From the NCBI GenBank assembly GCA_003508835.1, contig PUFA01000066.1, positions 4,712,001 through 4,776,000 of the forward strand: a stretch of 64,000 nucleotides of DNA, read 5' to 3'. Position numbers and translations under genes: made by a program. Source of the stretch: Eonycteris spelaea (lineage: Eukaryota > Chordata > Mammalia > Chiroptera > Pteropodidae). The notes under the pieces are model-generated. The model did no database searches and had not been told where the DNA came from. It saw nothing but the letters and a program-made list of their open reading frames with translations. Of this stretch, positions 1 through 12,160 are shown in pieces; position 1 is the first letter of the stretch; each line of letters opens with the position of its first letter.

Positions 1-429
1 ACAGGATGATGGTTTATTGAATACCATATGGCCATGAGGAAAGTTAGGGAGTTTTCTATTGCTGGCTTGAGCACAATTTATTAAGTGAAAGAAGTGGTGT
101 TATAATTGCTTTCTAGTCAGATACCTTCACCTCAGTCCCCACATCCAAAGCATCATCAGACCCTGTCAGCCAGAGAGCTGCACGGTAATTCCCAGTCCAC
201 CCCAGTCCAAGACATGTTTACCTCTCACGCGGACTCCGGCACACATTCCCTAACTAATCCTCCTGCTTCATGTATTGCTCCTCTCAAGTAAAGTCTTCAC
301 ACGACAACCAAACCGAGCTTATAAAAACACAAATCAGATTAGAGCAATATCCAAGTCACTTCCTGTGTGTGGCCCACGAAGTCCCATGTGAACTGGCCTC
401 TGCCTTATCACATAGACAAATGAACTTCA

Positions 430-810
430 TCTCTTTCTACTCTCCATTCCCTACAGGGACCGTCTTGCTACCAACACCATTTCCATCTCGTTGCCTTTGC
501 ACTTGACACTCTGGCAGGTTGGCTCTTTTCCCAGCTCTTGACCTGGCCTAAGCGCTTCATCCGTTCTAGTTTCTGTTCAAAAGTCCCCTCCGCAGAGTCC
601 TTTTGTGATTAAAATCACTCCTCCACCACCACTCCACCATCATCTTCATCCCTTGAAACATTTGTTGGGCACTTATCACTCCCCATCGTTATTTTATACA
701 TCAGTGTATTTACTTGTTTACTCTGCCCCTCCCATCACAATGTCGGCTCCATGAAGCGGTGTCTTATAGGTGCCTCTGTTTCTGCCACAGAAAACGAATG
801 ACCAGTCTGT
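430..810 (+). mobile_element. L2 LINE 3' fragment
   Basis: Degenerate L2 3' end: a pyrimidine-rich left half, then CACTTATCACTCC, a TTTATTT region, and the phrase TGTCGGCTCCATGAAG before a short tail. Old, with many substitutions. Confidence 0.65.
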
Positions 811-829
811 TGTATAAACAAATCTAAAT

Positions 830-1990
830 CTATAGAGTCACACATCTTTTTAAATTGTGGTTATAAACAAGCAGGTGGAATTGTGAATGTTTTCTCCTTT
901 ATTTTCTCTTGGCTATGTTTTCTGACCTCAAAAGAGCAAAAGTTACTCCTATAATTATGAAAAGCAATTACATTTATTTTATATTAAATAATAAAGAGAT
1001 CAAAATAGATATAACCCTTTGAGGAACCAATAAGCACCCTTCATAGAAAACTTTTCCAGTGAAATCTCAGTTGCTAACAGGTATTCCTTTTCCCTTTAAG
1101 TCAATTTTGGATCCTTCTCCTAAAGCTATTCTAACTAATCATTTAGAAAAAGATAATAAAGTTAAGAGTCAGATGCATAACTTCACATGTTGAAGTTCAC
1201 CAGAAGGGCTTGGAAGGACAATTCACTCTCTTTGCCTTGCCAGGGTTTGGTATATATTAATCTTCTTTTTAAAATAAAAAATCTTGGTCTTAAAGAAATG
1301 TCTTATGGTATAGACTCTTCTTATTGGGCTGTCATTTTAAGTCTATTGTTGAAGTTTAAAACTCTGTTTGACCTCGTAAGTAATATTGACTGCAAGACAA
1401 AAACGTGACTTTGGCATCTGCAAATATTTCTGGATAAGTAAGTCCTTGTAGGAAGGAGATGGCTGACGAATAGTGCTTTGTACTTACTGGAATTAGAGGA
1501 GGTTCTTAGAAGAATTCCAAAGAATTTCCAAGAAGGGAAAAATGATAATGACTTCATCCCAACATTAGGAGAAGCTAGTTATTGTAGAACTTTAACCAAA
1601 GGTGAGAGAGATCCCCCTGGAAGCCTAGAGCAATTTTTAACTAAGTCTGACCTAAGTCAGAACCTGTGGCACCAAAGAAAAGTTCTATGTTTTACCCACA
1701 TGGCCACATATCTTTTTTTCAAAAGCATTCAAACTTGTAAGGATTAGTGGCAAATATTACATCTGTTTATTTTCAGAACAGGATGTCAATTTAAGGAAAC
1801 GTTTTAAATCAGATCTAGTGAATATCATTCTCATGAAAGGTTGGGATTCTATGGAATCATTTAATATGGAAAAATGGTCAATTTTATTTAGGTATCTGAA
1901 ATCATCTTCTACATCCTTTTGAAGAGTTTTCAGAAGAAAATATGTATAATATTCTACTTGATGTGCTGGTAGAAGCATAGTAGACTTTGT
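830..1990. other. unique AT-rich intergenic DNA
   Basis: No repeat or gene is recognisable. Short ORFs here (89 aa or less) lack domains or codon structure. Confidence 0.6.
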
Positions 1991-2001
1991 GGGTAACTTA
2001 A

Positions 2002-2100
2002 AATATATATATATGTGTGTGTATGTATATATATATACACATACATACATATGTATATATACATACGTATATATACACATACATACATACATACACATAT
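2002..2100. repeat. TA/CA/CATA microsatellite with inverted symmetry
   Basis: Alternating TA and TG/CA units run for about 100 bp, with GTATATATA blocks facing TATATATAC blocks, so single strands can fold back. Overlapping minus-strand ORFs rich in Tyr/Ile/Met/Cys are translations of this repeat. Confidence 0.95.
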
Positions 2101-3120
2101 CTCAGAAACCTTAGCAGCATGAAAGTTAAGAAATGAATTCAAACACTCCAAAAATATTCATTTGTTTTCTTCCCAAGTTCTCTGAAACAGTGCTCAGATG
2201 AAATATTTGACTACACAAAACCATTTATTTTGGTAGCATTTCCACCATTAACCTTAGATCATCTCATAAAGACAGCCAGGAAAGAAACAAATAAACATAG
2301 CTCATTCATCATAAAGCATGATAATAGGACATTTTATGAACAGAGTTCTTTCCATCTAGAAAGATACCATGAAATTTTTACAAGGCACACAATGGGTATT
2401 ATCCAGCCAAGTACAAAGCATTCGCCTCAAAATATTTATTGATATTATTGATACTATAACTTTTTTAAAAAGTCCCAAGACTTATTTAATAGACCCAGAA
2501 TAGAAAGATGCTTACCTGACCTATAGGATGATTCTTTGGTCCTGAAATTTACCTAAGTATAAGTGAGAATTTTGGAATTAAAAAATCCATAAGATTTAAT
2601 TGAATACTTACTATGTTCAGTTCTAGGTAATTCAATTGATTTAAGTATTAGGCATTGTTTCTGCTACTTGCTAGAATAAAACACCTTTCCCCCCGTCTCT
2701 TCTCATGCCCATGGGGAGTTTCTGTTCCTTGGGAGTAACAGTAATTGAACAATGCTTCTAGAATCCTTTTCTATTCCTTCAATTATAGCAACATCTAGAC
2801 TTATCAAAAATCAGAGTCTTTATAAAGGTGGCTTTGACTCCATCCTTCTTTATTCTAGGCCACCTAGTCTCAAGAATTGGTACATTCTCTTGTTTCTCCT
2901 CCTTCCATGTGGTTTTAGTCCATGGGTTCTCCGCTAGGCCTGCCTTCTAAGTTCAGATTTGGAAGATCATCTCCACCTCCCCTGTATCGATGCTCAACAG
3001 GTACGAGGCAAACTTTCTTTCAGAAAGCCGAATGAGTTCCTCTAAAAGCCCATTTTTCTACTATAGGTGGGTTCTAAGCTATAGACTGAGAAGGTATTGA
3101 AAGTCCAGGTCACATTAAAA
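2101..3120. other. unique AT-rich intergenic DNA
   Basis: No recognisable repeat family or coding sequence; homogeneous AT-rich composition. Confidence 0.55.
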
Positions 3121-3124
3121 TGTA

Positions 3125-3240
3125 AGTTACATAAAGGCAAGAATTTTGCCTTTTTTCACTCCTGTATTGTTAGGATCTAGAATAAGGCCTGGCACATAGT
3201 AGGTACCTAGTAATTACCAGTTGAACAAATTATTTGTTGT
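3125..3240 (+). mobile_element. L2 LINE 3' end
   Basis: The phrase AAGGCAAGAATTTTGCC, then GGCCTGGCACATAGTAGG and a tail resembling AACAAATTATTTGTTG, is the L2 terminal region. Confidence 0.75.
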
Positions 3241-3712
3241 TGCAGGTACAATAAAATTCTTCAATACGTCTATCATACTTTGATCTTCATATCTCTGAAT
3301 CTAGTGTCAGTTTATTGACCTTTTAAATGCCACTATTTTCAACGGACCATGAACTGATGGGAAAACAGACCTTAGTGTGAAAGAAGCATGGAAACAGGAA
3401 GTCCTAGTTTATATGACATTGACCATTAGCACAAGAGGAATTCGATCACAAAGGAGACGTGTCAGTGAAAACTGTAGCAGCCTAGAACTTGAGTTTCGTT
3501 TTGAGATGACAGAATTGTACATTCATATAAGCAAACACAGAAAGTCATTGTCGCTGGCTACGGGGAGGGTCCCTTTAACTTCATGCTGTATCATAATGTC
3601 TAGCACATAGCAGTCATTCACTAAATACTAGTGAATAACTGAATTAACGAATGATATTAGATGGTCAGCGTAAGCCACTCAGCTGAACAGGAGGAATGGA
3701 ATGTTACTGGGG
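3241..3712. other. unique or unclassified intergenic DNA
   Basis: No gene. Around 3590-3650 a motif resembling an L2 end (AGCACATAGCAGTCATTCACTAAATA) is present but too short to classify. Confidence 0.4.
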
Positions 3713-3845
3713 CGTGACGGATCTGCATTTGAGTCATAGCTTTGCTATTCACCAGCTTTATGAGTAAGGGCAGCGTGGGGTTAACACTTGTAGTGTCAGT
3801 TTTCTGATCTGGAAAATGGGTATAAGGAGAGGCATCTTCCACGTA
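3713..3845 (+). mobile_element. MIR SINE fragment
   Basis: Core phrases of MIR in plus orientation: GAGTCATAGCTTTGCTATTC, then TTTTCTGATCTGGAAAATGGG. Confidence 0.75.
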
Positions 3846-4066
3846 GGAAAGCTGCGAGAATATCGATGGGTGCCCTGCTGCACCACCCAGGTTCCTGCTG
3901 GGAGTGCCACCTCCCTCAGTGCTCCGCCCTGCCTGGCGACTGACCTCAGCCATCTAGGTGTGCCACACTGCTGCAGGTGGGCTGATGAGAGCTGATTGGG
4001 GGCTTTAGCTTTCCAACTCTGAGTTCAACTGGCAGCTTAAAATCAGACATAGGGGGAGTTTTTATA

Positions 4067-4283
4067 CAAGGGGTCAGCAAATGTTTGCTTAAACGGCCAG
4101 ATACTAAAAATTCCCTGCTTTGCAACAGTCCCTGTTGCATTTACTCAACTTTGCCATTGCAGCCAAAAAGCAACCATGCACAAAATGTAAACATATGTGA
4201 CTGTCAGCCAATACCGCATTATTTACAAAATCAGGTGGTGGGCCAGCAGGCTATAGTTTTCCAACCCCTTATCTAGGTCATGA
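4067..4283 (-). mobile_element. MER-type non-autonomous DNA transposon remnant (GGCCCGCGGGCC family)
   Basis: It starts AGGGGTCAGCAAATG and ends GGCTATAGTTTTCCAACCCC, with GGCCAGATA, CAACTTTGCC and TTTACAAAATCAGG between. It is the same family as the copy at 33765-33985 in the opposite orientation: the two can be aligned end to end as reverse complements. I do not give a Repbase name because I am not sure of it. Confidence 0.75.
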
Positions 4284-4439
4284 GAATCGACAAACACTGA
4301 AATCAGGCTTGTTCTTTTTTTGAATTGTCAGTTATTAAACATTTACCAGTTCACCACTAGAAACCACCTGACCAAGGTCATACTTTCTTTGTGAGGGCAA
4401 CTTGAAACCAAAGTCTGTTCAAAGTCGGAGAATATGAAG

Positions 4440-5085
4440 CAACCCTCTTGCCCACCTTAGACAACTCCAAAAGGTCATCTCATCTTCAGAGGGCCCCGTA
4501 TAATAACACCCACCAGAGACGTCCTTCATGGACGAGGCATTAAACAACCAAATAGATGGAATGCCCCAGCAATTTGATGTCAGCCAGCCTGCCACTGGTC
4601 CCACTATGGACACACGGGCTCATGAACAGAGTAGCTGTGGTAGCAGGGATGGGGGCCATTCACAGCACCAACTGTTGGACTCCCCCTCACTCAGGTAGAT
4701 CTACCTATTACGCTGGTGAATGGCCAGCCTCACAATGATAAAGGCCAATTCTGAGTCCCAGTAGGGCACCATCTCTTGTAGAGACCAACCAGTCATTTCA
4801 TAGCAGAGCCTTTCTAACATGCATAACATTTCACTTTCACTGGAATAGACAGTTATATTGCCATTTCTACCCACAGGTCCTTAGCCAGGAATAGTAACTG
4901 AGGGCTTACATGATTTTTAAGATTTGGCTTCTGTTTGGGCACTTTGAGCCTCTTGTGTCAAGTGTCTCATAGACAAAGACTCACTATGCTGACTGAGAAG
5001 GTCATGGTGACCAGGGGCTTAGAACCCCTTGAACATAAGAGTTGGGTCATGCCACTAGATAAGCCATAAGAGATGCTAGCTGAGA
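4440..5085 (+). mobile_element. ERVL-type endogenous retrovirus pol (integrase region) remnant
   Basis: Nucleotide phrases typical of ERVL-class pol are legible on the plus strand: GATGTCAGCCAGCCTGCCAC, CTCATGAACAGAGTAGC, GCAGGGATGGGGGCCATTCA, ACTGGAATAGACAGTTATA and CTTAGAACCCCTTGAACATA. They correspond to the N-terminal zinc-binding and core part of integrase. The frame is broken repeatedly; the longest intact piece (4556-4738) is 60 codons, and at its end the zinc-binding cysteines expected in this region are absent (it reads GEWPASQ). It is an ancient, inactive copy. Confidence 0.7.
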
Positions 5086-5124
5086 GTGAAAAAAATCTAA
5101 TGATAGGTAAGAGACAATGAGAAT

Positions 5125-5690
5125 GAGTGATAACTTTAAAAGCATCTACAGTGGCGCTGGTTCATCCTATTAACCTTCCTCTTATAAGTTTTTCCAAGAC
5201 AAAGAGGCCCACTGGAATCCTAGAGGTGCTTCTCCCACAATTACGTAAAGCTGTGGATCTGAACTCAAGGGGTGGACTGTCGCTGACACTGTGCTGCACC
5301 ACCCAGCACCCCGACTCAGGCTTCCAGGGGCTTGACACCTGATAGCTCTGAGCTGTCGCTGTGAATTGACTTCAGGTGAAGAGAGAAAGCTCGCCCAAGG
5401 TTGCACCCTCTTTCAGGAAGCAACCTGAGTCCAATAACTGCTTGATGAGGGCATAAAAGAGCCAGCCCCTCCTGTCCCAATGTAGGACAACTCTGAAAGG
5501 TCGTCTCAGTTCAGAGCTTGCTGTGGGATTAGCCAAGGCCATTGCTGTGACCACGACCAGTTCAAGTGCTCCATGTAGCCAGTCCCAGTACCTTTCCTTC
5601 CCCCACAGTTGTTAACATCAAGAGCACTCCCGAACAGACTCTGCTTCCTGGGGAACCTGACTGGAAACAAAATAAAATGAAACGATGTCC
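5125..5690 (+). mobile_element. probable ERVL-associated LTR/3' remnant
   Basis: It follows the pol fragment directly and ends in CTTCCTGGGGAACCTGACTGGAAAC, phrases seen near the ends of ERVL-class LTRs. A copied-looking segment, AGGACAACTCTGAAAGGTCGTCTC (5483-5506), resembles 4458-4482 (AGACAACTCCAAAAGGTCATCTC), suggesting duplicated flanks on both sides of the pol fragment. Classification is tentative. Confidence 0.4.
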
Positions 5691-5794
5691 CTACAGTGCC
5701 TCACTTTCTGATGGAGGTTTTGGTCTTCTGTAGTATCTAAGAAAACATGAGTTTCAGTCAACAGTATCAATAATGACAATAATAAGAATATCTA

Positions 5795-5945
5795 TTATAA
5801 CTAAGTGCTTACCCAATAGGAAACTAATAATTTTACATACATTAACTCACTTTATCCTTTCAATATGTCCATTATAATCCACATTTTATAGAAAAAGTAA
5901 AGGAGGCACATGGGAGTTAATTAACTTCTCCAGGTTCACACGCTT
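5795..5945 (-). mobile_element. MIR SINE fragment
   Basis: Minus-orientation MIR: TAAGTGCTTACCC, TTTTACATACATTAACTCAC, then AATCCACATTTTATAGA. Confidence 0.75.
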
Positions 5946-5949
5946 GTTC

Positions 5950-6970
5950 ATTACGCGTTACCAGCCTTGGTTTGGATACGTCTGTGAAAGAGGCATATTT
6001 GTAAGAGAAGTTTAAGAATAATCCCTCTGCTTTTTAACTTGTCACCCTAAAATTTGAACCTTTGAACATGGAAAATAATTTCTGCTGTTGTGCTTGAACT
6101 CCCTCATAGTCCCTGAAAATTTTCCTCTGAAGTTATTCTGGGAAGCGAAAGGGAGCTAATGATTTCGAGAAGAGTATTAAAACAGTAACCAGCGCCTGTG
6201 AATTTTCTCATCCTTGGAAAACACATGTATCATAGGCATAAAGTCCTTCTGAGAAATAGACTTTTCTAGTGGCTTGACATTGAGTTGAGAGCCCGACTTT
6301 CACTGCACTTTATCCAAATAACAGCTGGCAGATGTCTGGCCATCGTGTGGTTGGCTGAATTTCTGTAATGATTAGAGGATCAATATTTCTGCTATTTCAT
6401 ATGAGTCAATGTACTGTATTCAATTGAGGACTGTCGGTCCTGTATGGTGTGTTGCCAGTAACCAGATCAATACAAAACGGTTCAGTAAGTGTTTAGTGAG
6501 TGTCTGCTGTATGCTGGACATTGCACCATCACGAAGCACACCGCAGATAGATCACATTCCTCAAGGAGCTTTGAGTCTAAATACGTGGGTTCCACACTTT
6601 ATTTCTATATTACTTTCAACATTTTAAACATATTTACATGCTGTATCTACTATAATATTTTTACCATATTTTCAATGAGCTTCTTGTACTCAAATAAATT
6701 TACTTAAGAAGCTAAGCATATACCACCTCTGAAAATTAAAAAAAAAAAAAAAGGTGTCTCTTGCAGTTAAGAGAAGATGCCCATAAAATGGATATATAAT
6801 TATAACTTCAAATAGATTTTTAAGGTTAAATGCTTAAAGTCTAAAATCATTGTGAATTATACCAATGACACGTGTTCCATATTTGGGAATCACTTGTCTC
6901 ATAGAAGGAGACAGATGTGAGCAGAAATAAGGAAAAGAAACTATTTGATACAGTATAATGAACTGGTAAA
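5950..6970. other. unique intergenic DNA
   Basis: AT-rich with an A14 run near 6738. No gene or clear repeat beyond that. Confidence 0.5.
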
Positions 6971-6974
6971 GAAT

Positions 6975-7170
6975 GTGGACTCTAGAGCTAAATTGATTCG
7001 ATTCAAATCTTAGTTCTAGCATTTAGCTCCTATTAGCTAAGGAAATTAGCTTCAGGACAGTTACTTAACCTCTCTGATCCTCAATTTCCTCACCTGTAAA
7101 TGGGGATAATGGAGTATTTACTCATTGTGTTATTATCAGGATTAAATGAGTTAGTTTAGAACTGTGGCAG
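6975..7170 (+). mobile_element. MIR SINE, nearly full length
   Basis: One of the best MIR copies: TGTGGACTCTAGAGC, CAGGACAGTTACTTAACCTC, CCTCACCTGTAAATGGGGAT and GGATTAAATGAGTTAG, all in order on the plus strand. Confidence 0.9.
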
Positions 7171-7702
7171 GCACATCATAAGCATTGCAAAGAGGTTAAT
7201 TGCTATTGTTACTATTGCAACATGCCAAGGGATGGGAAGAAGGGGTCTGCGCAGGGCGAGTCTCAGCTCTATCAGGAGGACTGAGGAAAGGCTTCACAGA
7301 AGGGGTGATCAGTCGTATGCACGACCGAGGTAGGTGCTTATCAAGCATCAGGGAGCAGAAGGGAGCAGGAGCGAGCGATTACTCAGGAAAAGAGCATTTT
7401 GAGCTAGAATAACCTCATTTTTTTTTCTCTCTCTCTGGTAAACTCATCTGGCAGACGTCTTCGGTCTTGCCTGCCTCCCTTCTTCCAGCAGTAGCACTTC
7501 GGTCTCTCTTCAGAGACTCCCCTTCCTCCACTCTTGGCATGCATCCATAGGGCAAGACTGCTCCATGCCCAGCTCCAGGAGTGGGCATGTGAGTCTAACC
7601 TGCGCAACCATTTACCTGGCCACAGAGATCGATGTGGTCCAAATCGAACCAGTCGGAGTGAATCTTGGGACTGGGTAGAACCATCGGAAAGGAGAGCGTC
7701 CG

Positions 7703-8106
7703 AGTTTCCTAGGGCTGTTGTAAGAAAGCGCTGCAAACTGAGTGGCTTAAACTTCAGAAAATCATTATCTCGCAGTTCTGGAGGCTAGGGACCAAAAATC
7801 AAGGTGTTAACAGGGCCGTGCTTTCTTGGAAAGTGCTAGGGATGGGCCCATCCTAGGCCTGTCTCCTAACTTCTAGTAGTTCCTTGGCTTATGAGCAAAA
7901 TTCAATATTTATATGGCATTCTCCCTATGTGCTTATCTAAATTTTCCTGTTTATAAAGATACCAGTCCTGTTGGATTAGAGACCCTGCTTATTTCAATGA
8001 CCTCATCTGAACGACTTACAGTTCCCAAGTAAGGTCCCATTCTGAGGCGTTATGGGTTAGGACTTTGACCTATGAATTTGGGGGAGACATAATCCATCCC
8101 ATAATG
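7703..8106 (-). mobile_element. MLT1-type LTR (ERVL-MaLR), nearly full length
   Basis: Minus orientation. Phrases in order include GAGTGGCTTAAACTTCAGAA, TCTCGCAGTTCTGGAGGCTA, ATCAAGGTGTTAACAGGG, TTATAAAGATACCAGTCCTG, TTGGATTAGAGACC, AATGACCTCATCTGAAC and TATGAATTTGGGGGAGACA. No internal MaLR sequence adjoins, so it is a solo LTR. Confidence 0.88.
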
Positions 8107-8149
8107 AAAAGGTTCTCACTCCACTGGATTTAAAGTTGATAATAGGTAA

Positions 8150-8380
8150 ATGTGATGCTTCTGGGGGTTTCATATGGGGAAGAAATACCCTTCCTGGGAA
8201 TGGAGCCAATTCAGAAGGAAAAAGAGCTGACAGAGGTATAGATTCCCAGGGTCATCATTTGAGTACCTGGATTGGCTATGCCTGAAGCATCAGAGGCAAT
8301 AAATAACATCTTCATTTTTTTTTTAAGCTAAACTAGTTTGGGTTCAGTTTCTATCATAGTGAAACAAAATAGTCCTGATG
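8150..8380 (+). mobile_element. MLT-like LTR fragment
   Basis: A plus-strand LTR-like remnant: TCATTTGAGTACCTGGATTGG, GCCTGAAGCATCAG, AATAAATAACATC, then AAGCTAAACTAGTTTGGGTT. A sister fragment is at 28020-28230. Family name uncertain. Confidence 0.5.
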
Positions 8381-10920
8381 AAAATAAACCTAAAGCCATT
8401 TAGATTTTTAAAAAATGTCTGTAAATTCTATGTTTCATAAGAAAGAGAATGGGCTTATTAAAGAAATAAGAACTTCGAAACAGGCTTAAGCCAGTTTTCA
8501 GGAGCCACTCCACTCCTTTTCAGACAGATGCTTTTATATCTCGTGTAGTAACTGTTAGTAGTTTGTGACATTTCTAGTCTGTCCTGGGTGTTACTAGTAC
8601 CTGACAGGTCAGGCCTGTCACCTCCATAAAAGCAATGAGCATCTATTGCAGCACACTCTGTGGTGTGCAGTCCCTCTGAGAATTACTAATGTCACACTAA
8701 ATCTCATCAGCCGTATTTATTCTCTCTTCATCTCTGCCATAGGAGGCTTTTCAAAAAATAATAATAATAATAAAAATCTGATTATTTTTACATGAAGATA
8801 GCTTCTCTTTGCTCCTGTGATTTGAAAACTGTAAACCAAAGCTTAGTTCCAGGGGAGCTAATTTGTCCTAGGGCAAGTATAATTAAGATGTAGATCTCTA
8901 GAGAGAATACCTGGAAATGAAAGTTATTGTTGATATTACTATTAATTAATAATTATCAAATACTCACTTTTTTTAAAAAAAATTAGCCTTTAGGTTTTGA
9001 TGGTCTCCATTAGCCTCATTACGTATCAGTGAAATAAAGATGAATGAATTCTCAAGCAGATGAATTGATGGTTAAGGCAGCCGAGAAGCGTTCAGCCCAG
9101 ATTCTGTACCTAGTGGGTTTCTGTGTCAGCCGGTAGCACTCTCTGAGCTGGCTAGCTTTTGACTAAGTGTTCAAATGAGATGAACTCTTCAAGCAGTGAT
9201 TTCATGAGGAGCTAAAGTCTGATAAATAAAGATGGGAAAAGACGAAGCCGAATTAAATCCTTCTAGCAATATCCTATCGAGGGTCCTGAGAGGCAATCCT
9301 AGTGGGTTTTCGGAAACGCCCTTCCCTACCTTCATCACATGCAAGAAACTTTCCTAGGAAAGCATCTGATGACAGTGACAAGAACCACGTACATGAATCA
9401 GTGAGGAACCTAGACCTCTTGGTTTAGACTTGGTATGATAGTCTTGTGTGTTAAATAAATACCAATAAATTATTAAAACATATTGGTTGTGTCGTAACAC
9501 GGAGCCTTAACAATGTATTATGTCAGCATGTACAGCTCTCGCTCGCGGAAATCCTCCATCTCTTTAATTCAAGCATTGACATCCTGTGCCAGCACAAAGC
9601 CTTTTTTTATTCGAGATTGACACACGTCTAAAATTGCTTAGATTTTGTGTTGTGCTCTTAATACTTGAAACCCGGCAAATGAAATTCTATGCCACTGTGC
9701 ATGAACAATGCCTTGCAAAAAAAAAAAAAAAATCTTAGCCTGGGGGTTCGGCTGGAGGATTGGAGAAACAAAAAAGTGCTTTCACTACCATCGCTTCAGG
9801 TTGGGGGAATAATTACTTTGGTCAAGGGAAAGGAAGGGCCATTTCTAGCCCCTTGGAAAAACAGTGTGTATGTTTGTCAGCCCTTAAATTAGATCACTGA
9901 ATCCAGGTAGGGTGCCATGCGTGGCTCCTGGGTCACATCAGCTGGATGGCTCCCTATGTCATGGTGAGGATGTGTCAGGCATCATCTGCTACCCATTCGT
10001 GGAGGCTTTTTGCGCCTTTTACCCTGACATGCCTGGGTTATTCTGGTAAAGCCTGATGCACTCTCCTTTCTATATCTGAGACTCAGCTTCTCCAGTTTGC
10101 TTTCCAAAAGCTTACTCTGTCTTCTGCTTTGGTGAGAAACACAGTTGTATCTTCTTGGGATTTTTCTCAAATAGAATTTCAGTCATCAAACATTGCTTAA
10201 TGCGCTTGCATGTCACCATGGCCCTGGTGGGGACGGGGAGTCTGGCCAAAGCTGGGACTCCCTGGTTTGGCATGAAAATCAGATCTCATGTGGTGCTTTG
10301 GCATTTAACATCTGAGGTCCGCAGGGACATCTACATATTCAGCTTTTGACAAAACATCTTTGTTTCAATCTCAACTGTTGGGAAGAAAAGAAAAAGAGTT
10401 TGCTCAAGACTGAAAATCTTTTTGGACAGTGACTACACGCTGGGGTAGGACAACACGGGAGTCATGATCCTAGTGAGCAACACTCGTTAGGAAGGGCTCA
10501 GTCTCTTCTGCCTTGCTTCTCAGTATCCATCATCCTCTCCTTCGATGTGCAAAACAGCTGCATTTCCCCAACAAGCCGTTCTGTTTCAAGCTGTCAAGCC
10601 GTTGTGCGTGCTGTTTTGGCTATCCGGCGGGTCTCCCCTATCTACCCAGAAAATTCCTAGGCGTGCTTCCAGAGCCAGCTCCGGCCTCTCAGCGAGAACT
10701 TTCCTGGGGAGGGGGAGGGAGGCAGGCATTAGCACCCCACTATGCAGAACTGACGATGAACCTCCTCAACTTGCTTACCTGTTGTTTCCACCTCCTCAAA
10801 TTGTTGCTGCTTGAAGGCCAAGGCCTATACGAACTGGCAGCCTGAAGTCGGGCCTAGACTGAGGTGCTGCGGTCGCTGCCTCCGGGTACCACGCTGTTGA
10901 CTGTTCGTCGGAGCAGCACT
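8381..10920. other. unique intergenic DNA (about 2.5 kb)
   Basis: No gene and no repeat I can name except AAT units (8756-8774) and an A run at 9718-9732. AT-rich stretches around 8920-9060 and 9430-9680 could be conserved non-coding DNA. ORFs up to 110 aa (10513-10845) show no domain. Confidence 0.5.
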
Positions 10921-10924
10921 GTAT

Positions 10925-11055
10925 GGGCTGTTTCCACCCCCACTGTTCAGATGTGAATCCTGAGACCCCGAGGGGTTAAGGAAATTGCTCGTATCACATA
11001 GTTAATACATCGTGGATCCAAGACTGATCCCCCGATGCTGACAGTGACGATGAGC
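10925..11055 (-). mobile_element. MIR SINE fragment
   Basis: GAGACCCCGAGGGGTTAAGG, ATCACATAGTTAATAC and GATCCAAGACTGAT match the minus-orientation MIR core. Confidence 0.6.
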
Positions 11056-11239
11056 CAGGCGATCAATCATCACTTTGAAAGTTTTTGTTTTCTTCAAACC
11101 TAGTACCGTCCTTGACGTGTAGCTGGCGCTGTGGTAAATGAGCACCTGTTTAGATCATGAAGCTCTTTGTTCTGCCATAGCCCCTTCCACACCGGTAGAC
11201 GAAATGCAAAACGCTGTGCGGTACACTCTGCTATAATGA

Positions 11240-11490
11240 AGCCCATTATAGAAACAGAGGTTATTGACAAAATAACAATGATAATGATAGGAATGACAGT
11301 CAACATTTTGCCTGATTCTCAGTGCCAGGTACTGGTCTAAGCACTGCCTCGTGACCTGGTAATGCTCACAGACACCCCAGGAGGTTGTATAGATGAGGCT
11401 CTAAAAAAAAAAAAAAAAGGACACAACGAAAATTAAAGATGAGTAAGGGTGGGGTCAGGTCTTGAACCCTAAATTACTCCAAAGCTAGTG
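11240..11490 (-). mobile_element. MIR SINE fragment with internal A16 run
   Basis: AGTGCCAGGTACTGGTCTAAGC is the MIR 3' region in minus orientation. The body is interrupted by A16 at about 11403 and is poorly preserved after it. Confidence 0.6.
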
Positions 11491-11854
11491 CCCTGGAAAA
11501 GCTATGCCAACTCAACTGGAAGCAGCTGCCGAAATACACCTCGCGCTCAGCGGCTTCATTACGACAGAAACAGGGTCCCTTGCCAGTGATGTAAACGATT
11601 CGGGTTTTCACCATGGCTTTGCTTTGTTCTCACCCAGGAGCTGGGTAATCTGAGAGGAGCAAATTTTCCTTTTTGGCTTTGTGTTTTTGTTTTTGTTTTT
11701 TTTTTTGTTTTTTTTACAAATTCCGTTCCGGTTCTGAGAATCAATAAGCTCATAGTGAGTTGCATAACTGCTTGTGTTAGCCACTGGACTGACTCCTCCT
11801 GTTTCTCCAACACAAGCCATTTGACAGCCCAGGGACTTGGCAAGCTTGTCACTC

Positions 11855-12160
11855 TCTGTCTCCTCCATCCCATCCTGGCTTACTCTTCAGGTCTCAGCAC
11901 AAGGTGTCACCTCCCTGACCTCAAGTTAACCTCTATGGCGCTACCCCTCTCTCCCCCGTTATTTCCTCTATACGATTTTTAGAAGCCGAAGCTATTGTAA
12001 TTGTTTATTTCTTTGGTTTTTACTACTCTCACCACTAGAATATAAGACCATGTGGATGGGATTCTGGCTTTATTATTTCCCAACACAATCTCCTGCCTCT
12101 GACAATATTTGGCATATAGGAGACACTTAGTAAATATTTTTATTGTTATTGTTTTTCAGT
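11855..12160 (+). mobile_element. L2 LINE 3' fragment
   Basis: TCAGGTCTCAGCACAAGGTGTCACC, CTCACCACTAGAATATAAG and TTTGGCATATAGGAGACACT follow the L2 3' end in order. Confidence 0.8.

Noticed and set aside
4556..4738. 60-aa ORF in the ERVL fragment as a host gene
   Set aside because: It is a surviving piece of decayed retroviral integrase sequence.
6975..7170. tRNA-like region within MIR copies
   Set aside because: MIR heads derive from tRNA; none retains a foldable intact tRNA with A and B boxes.
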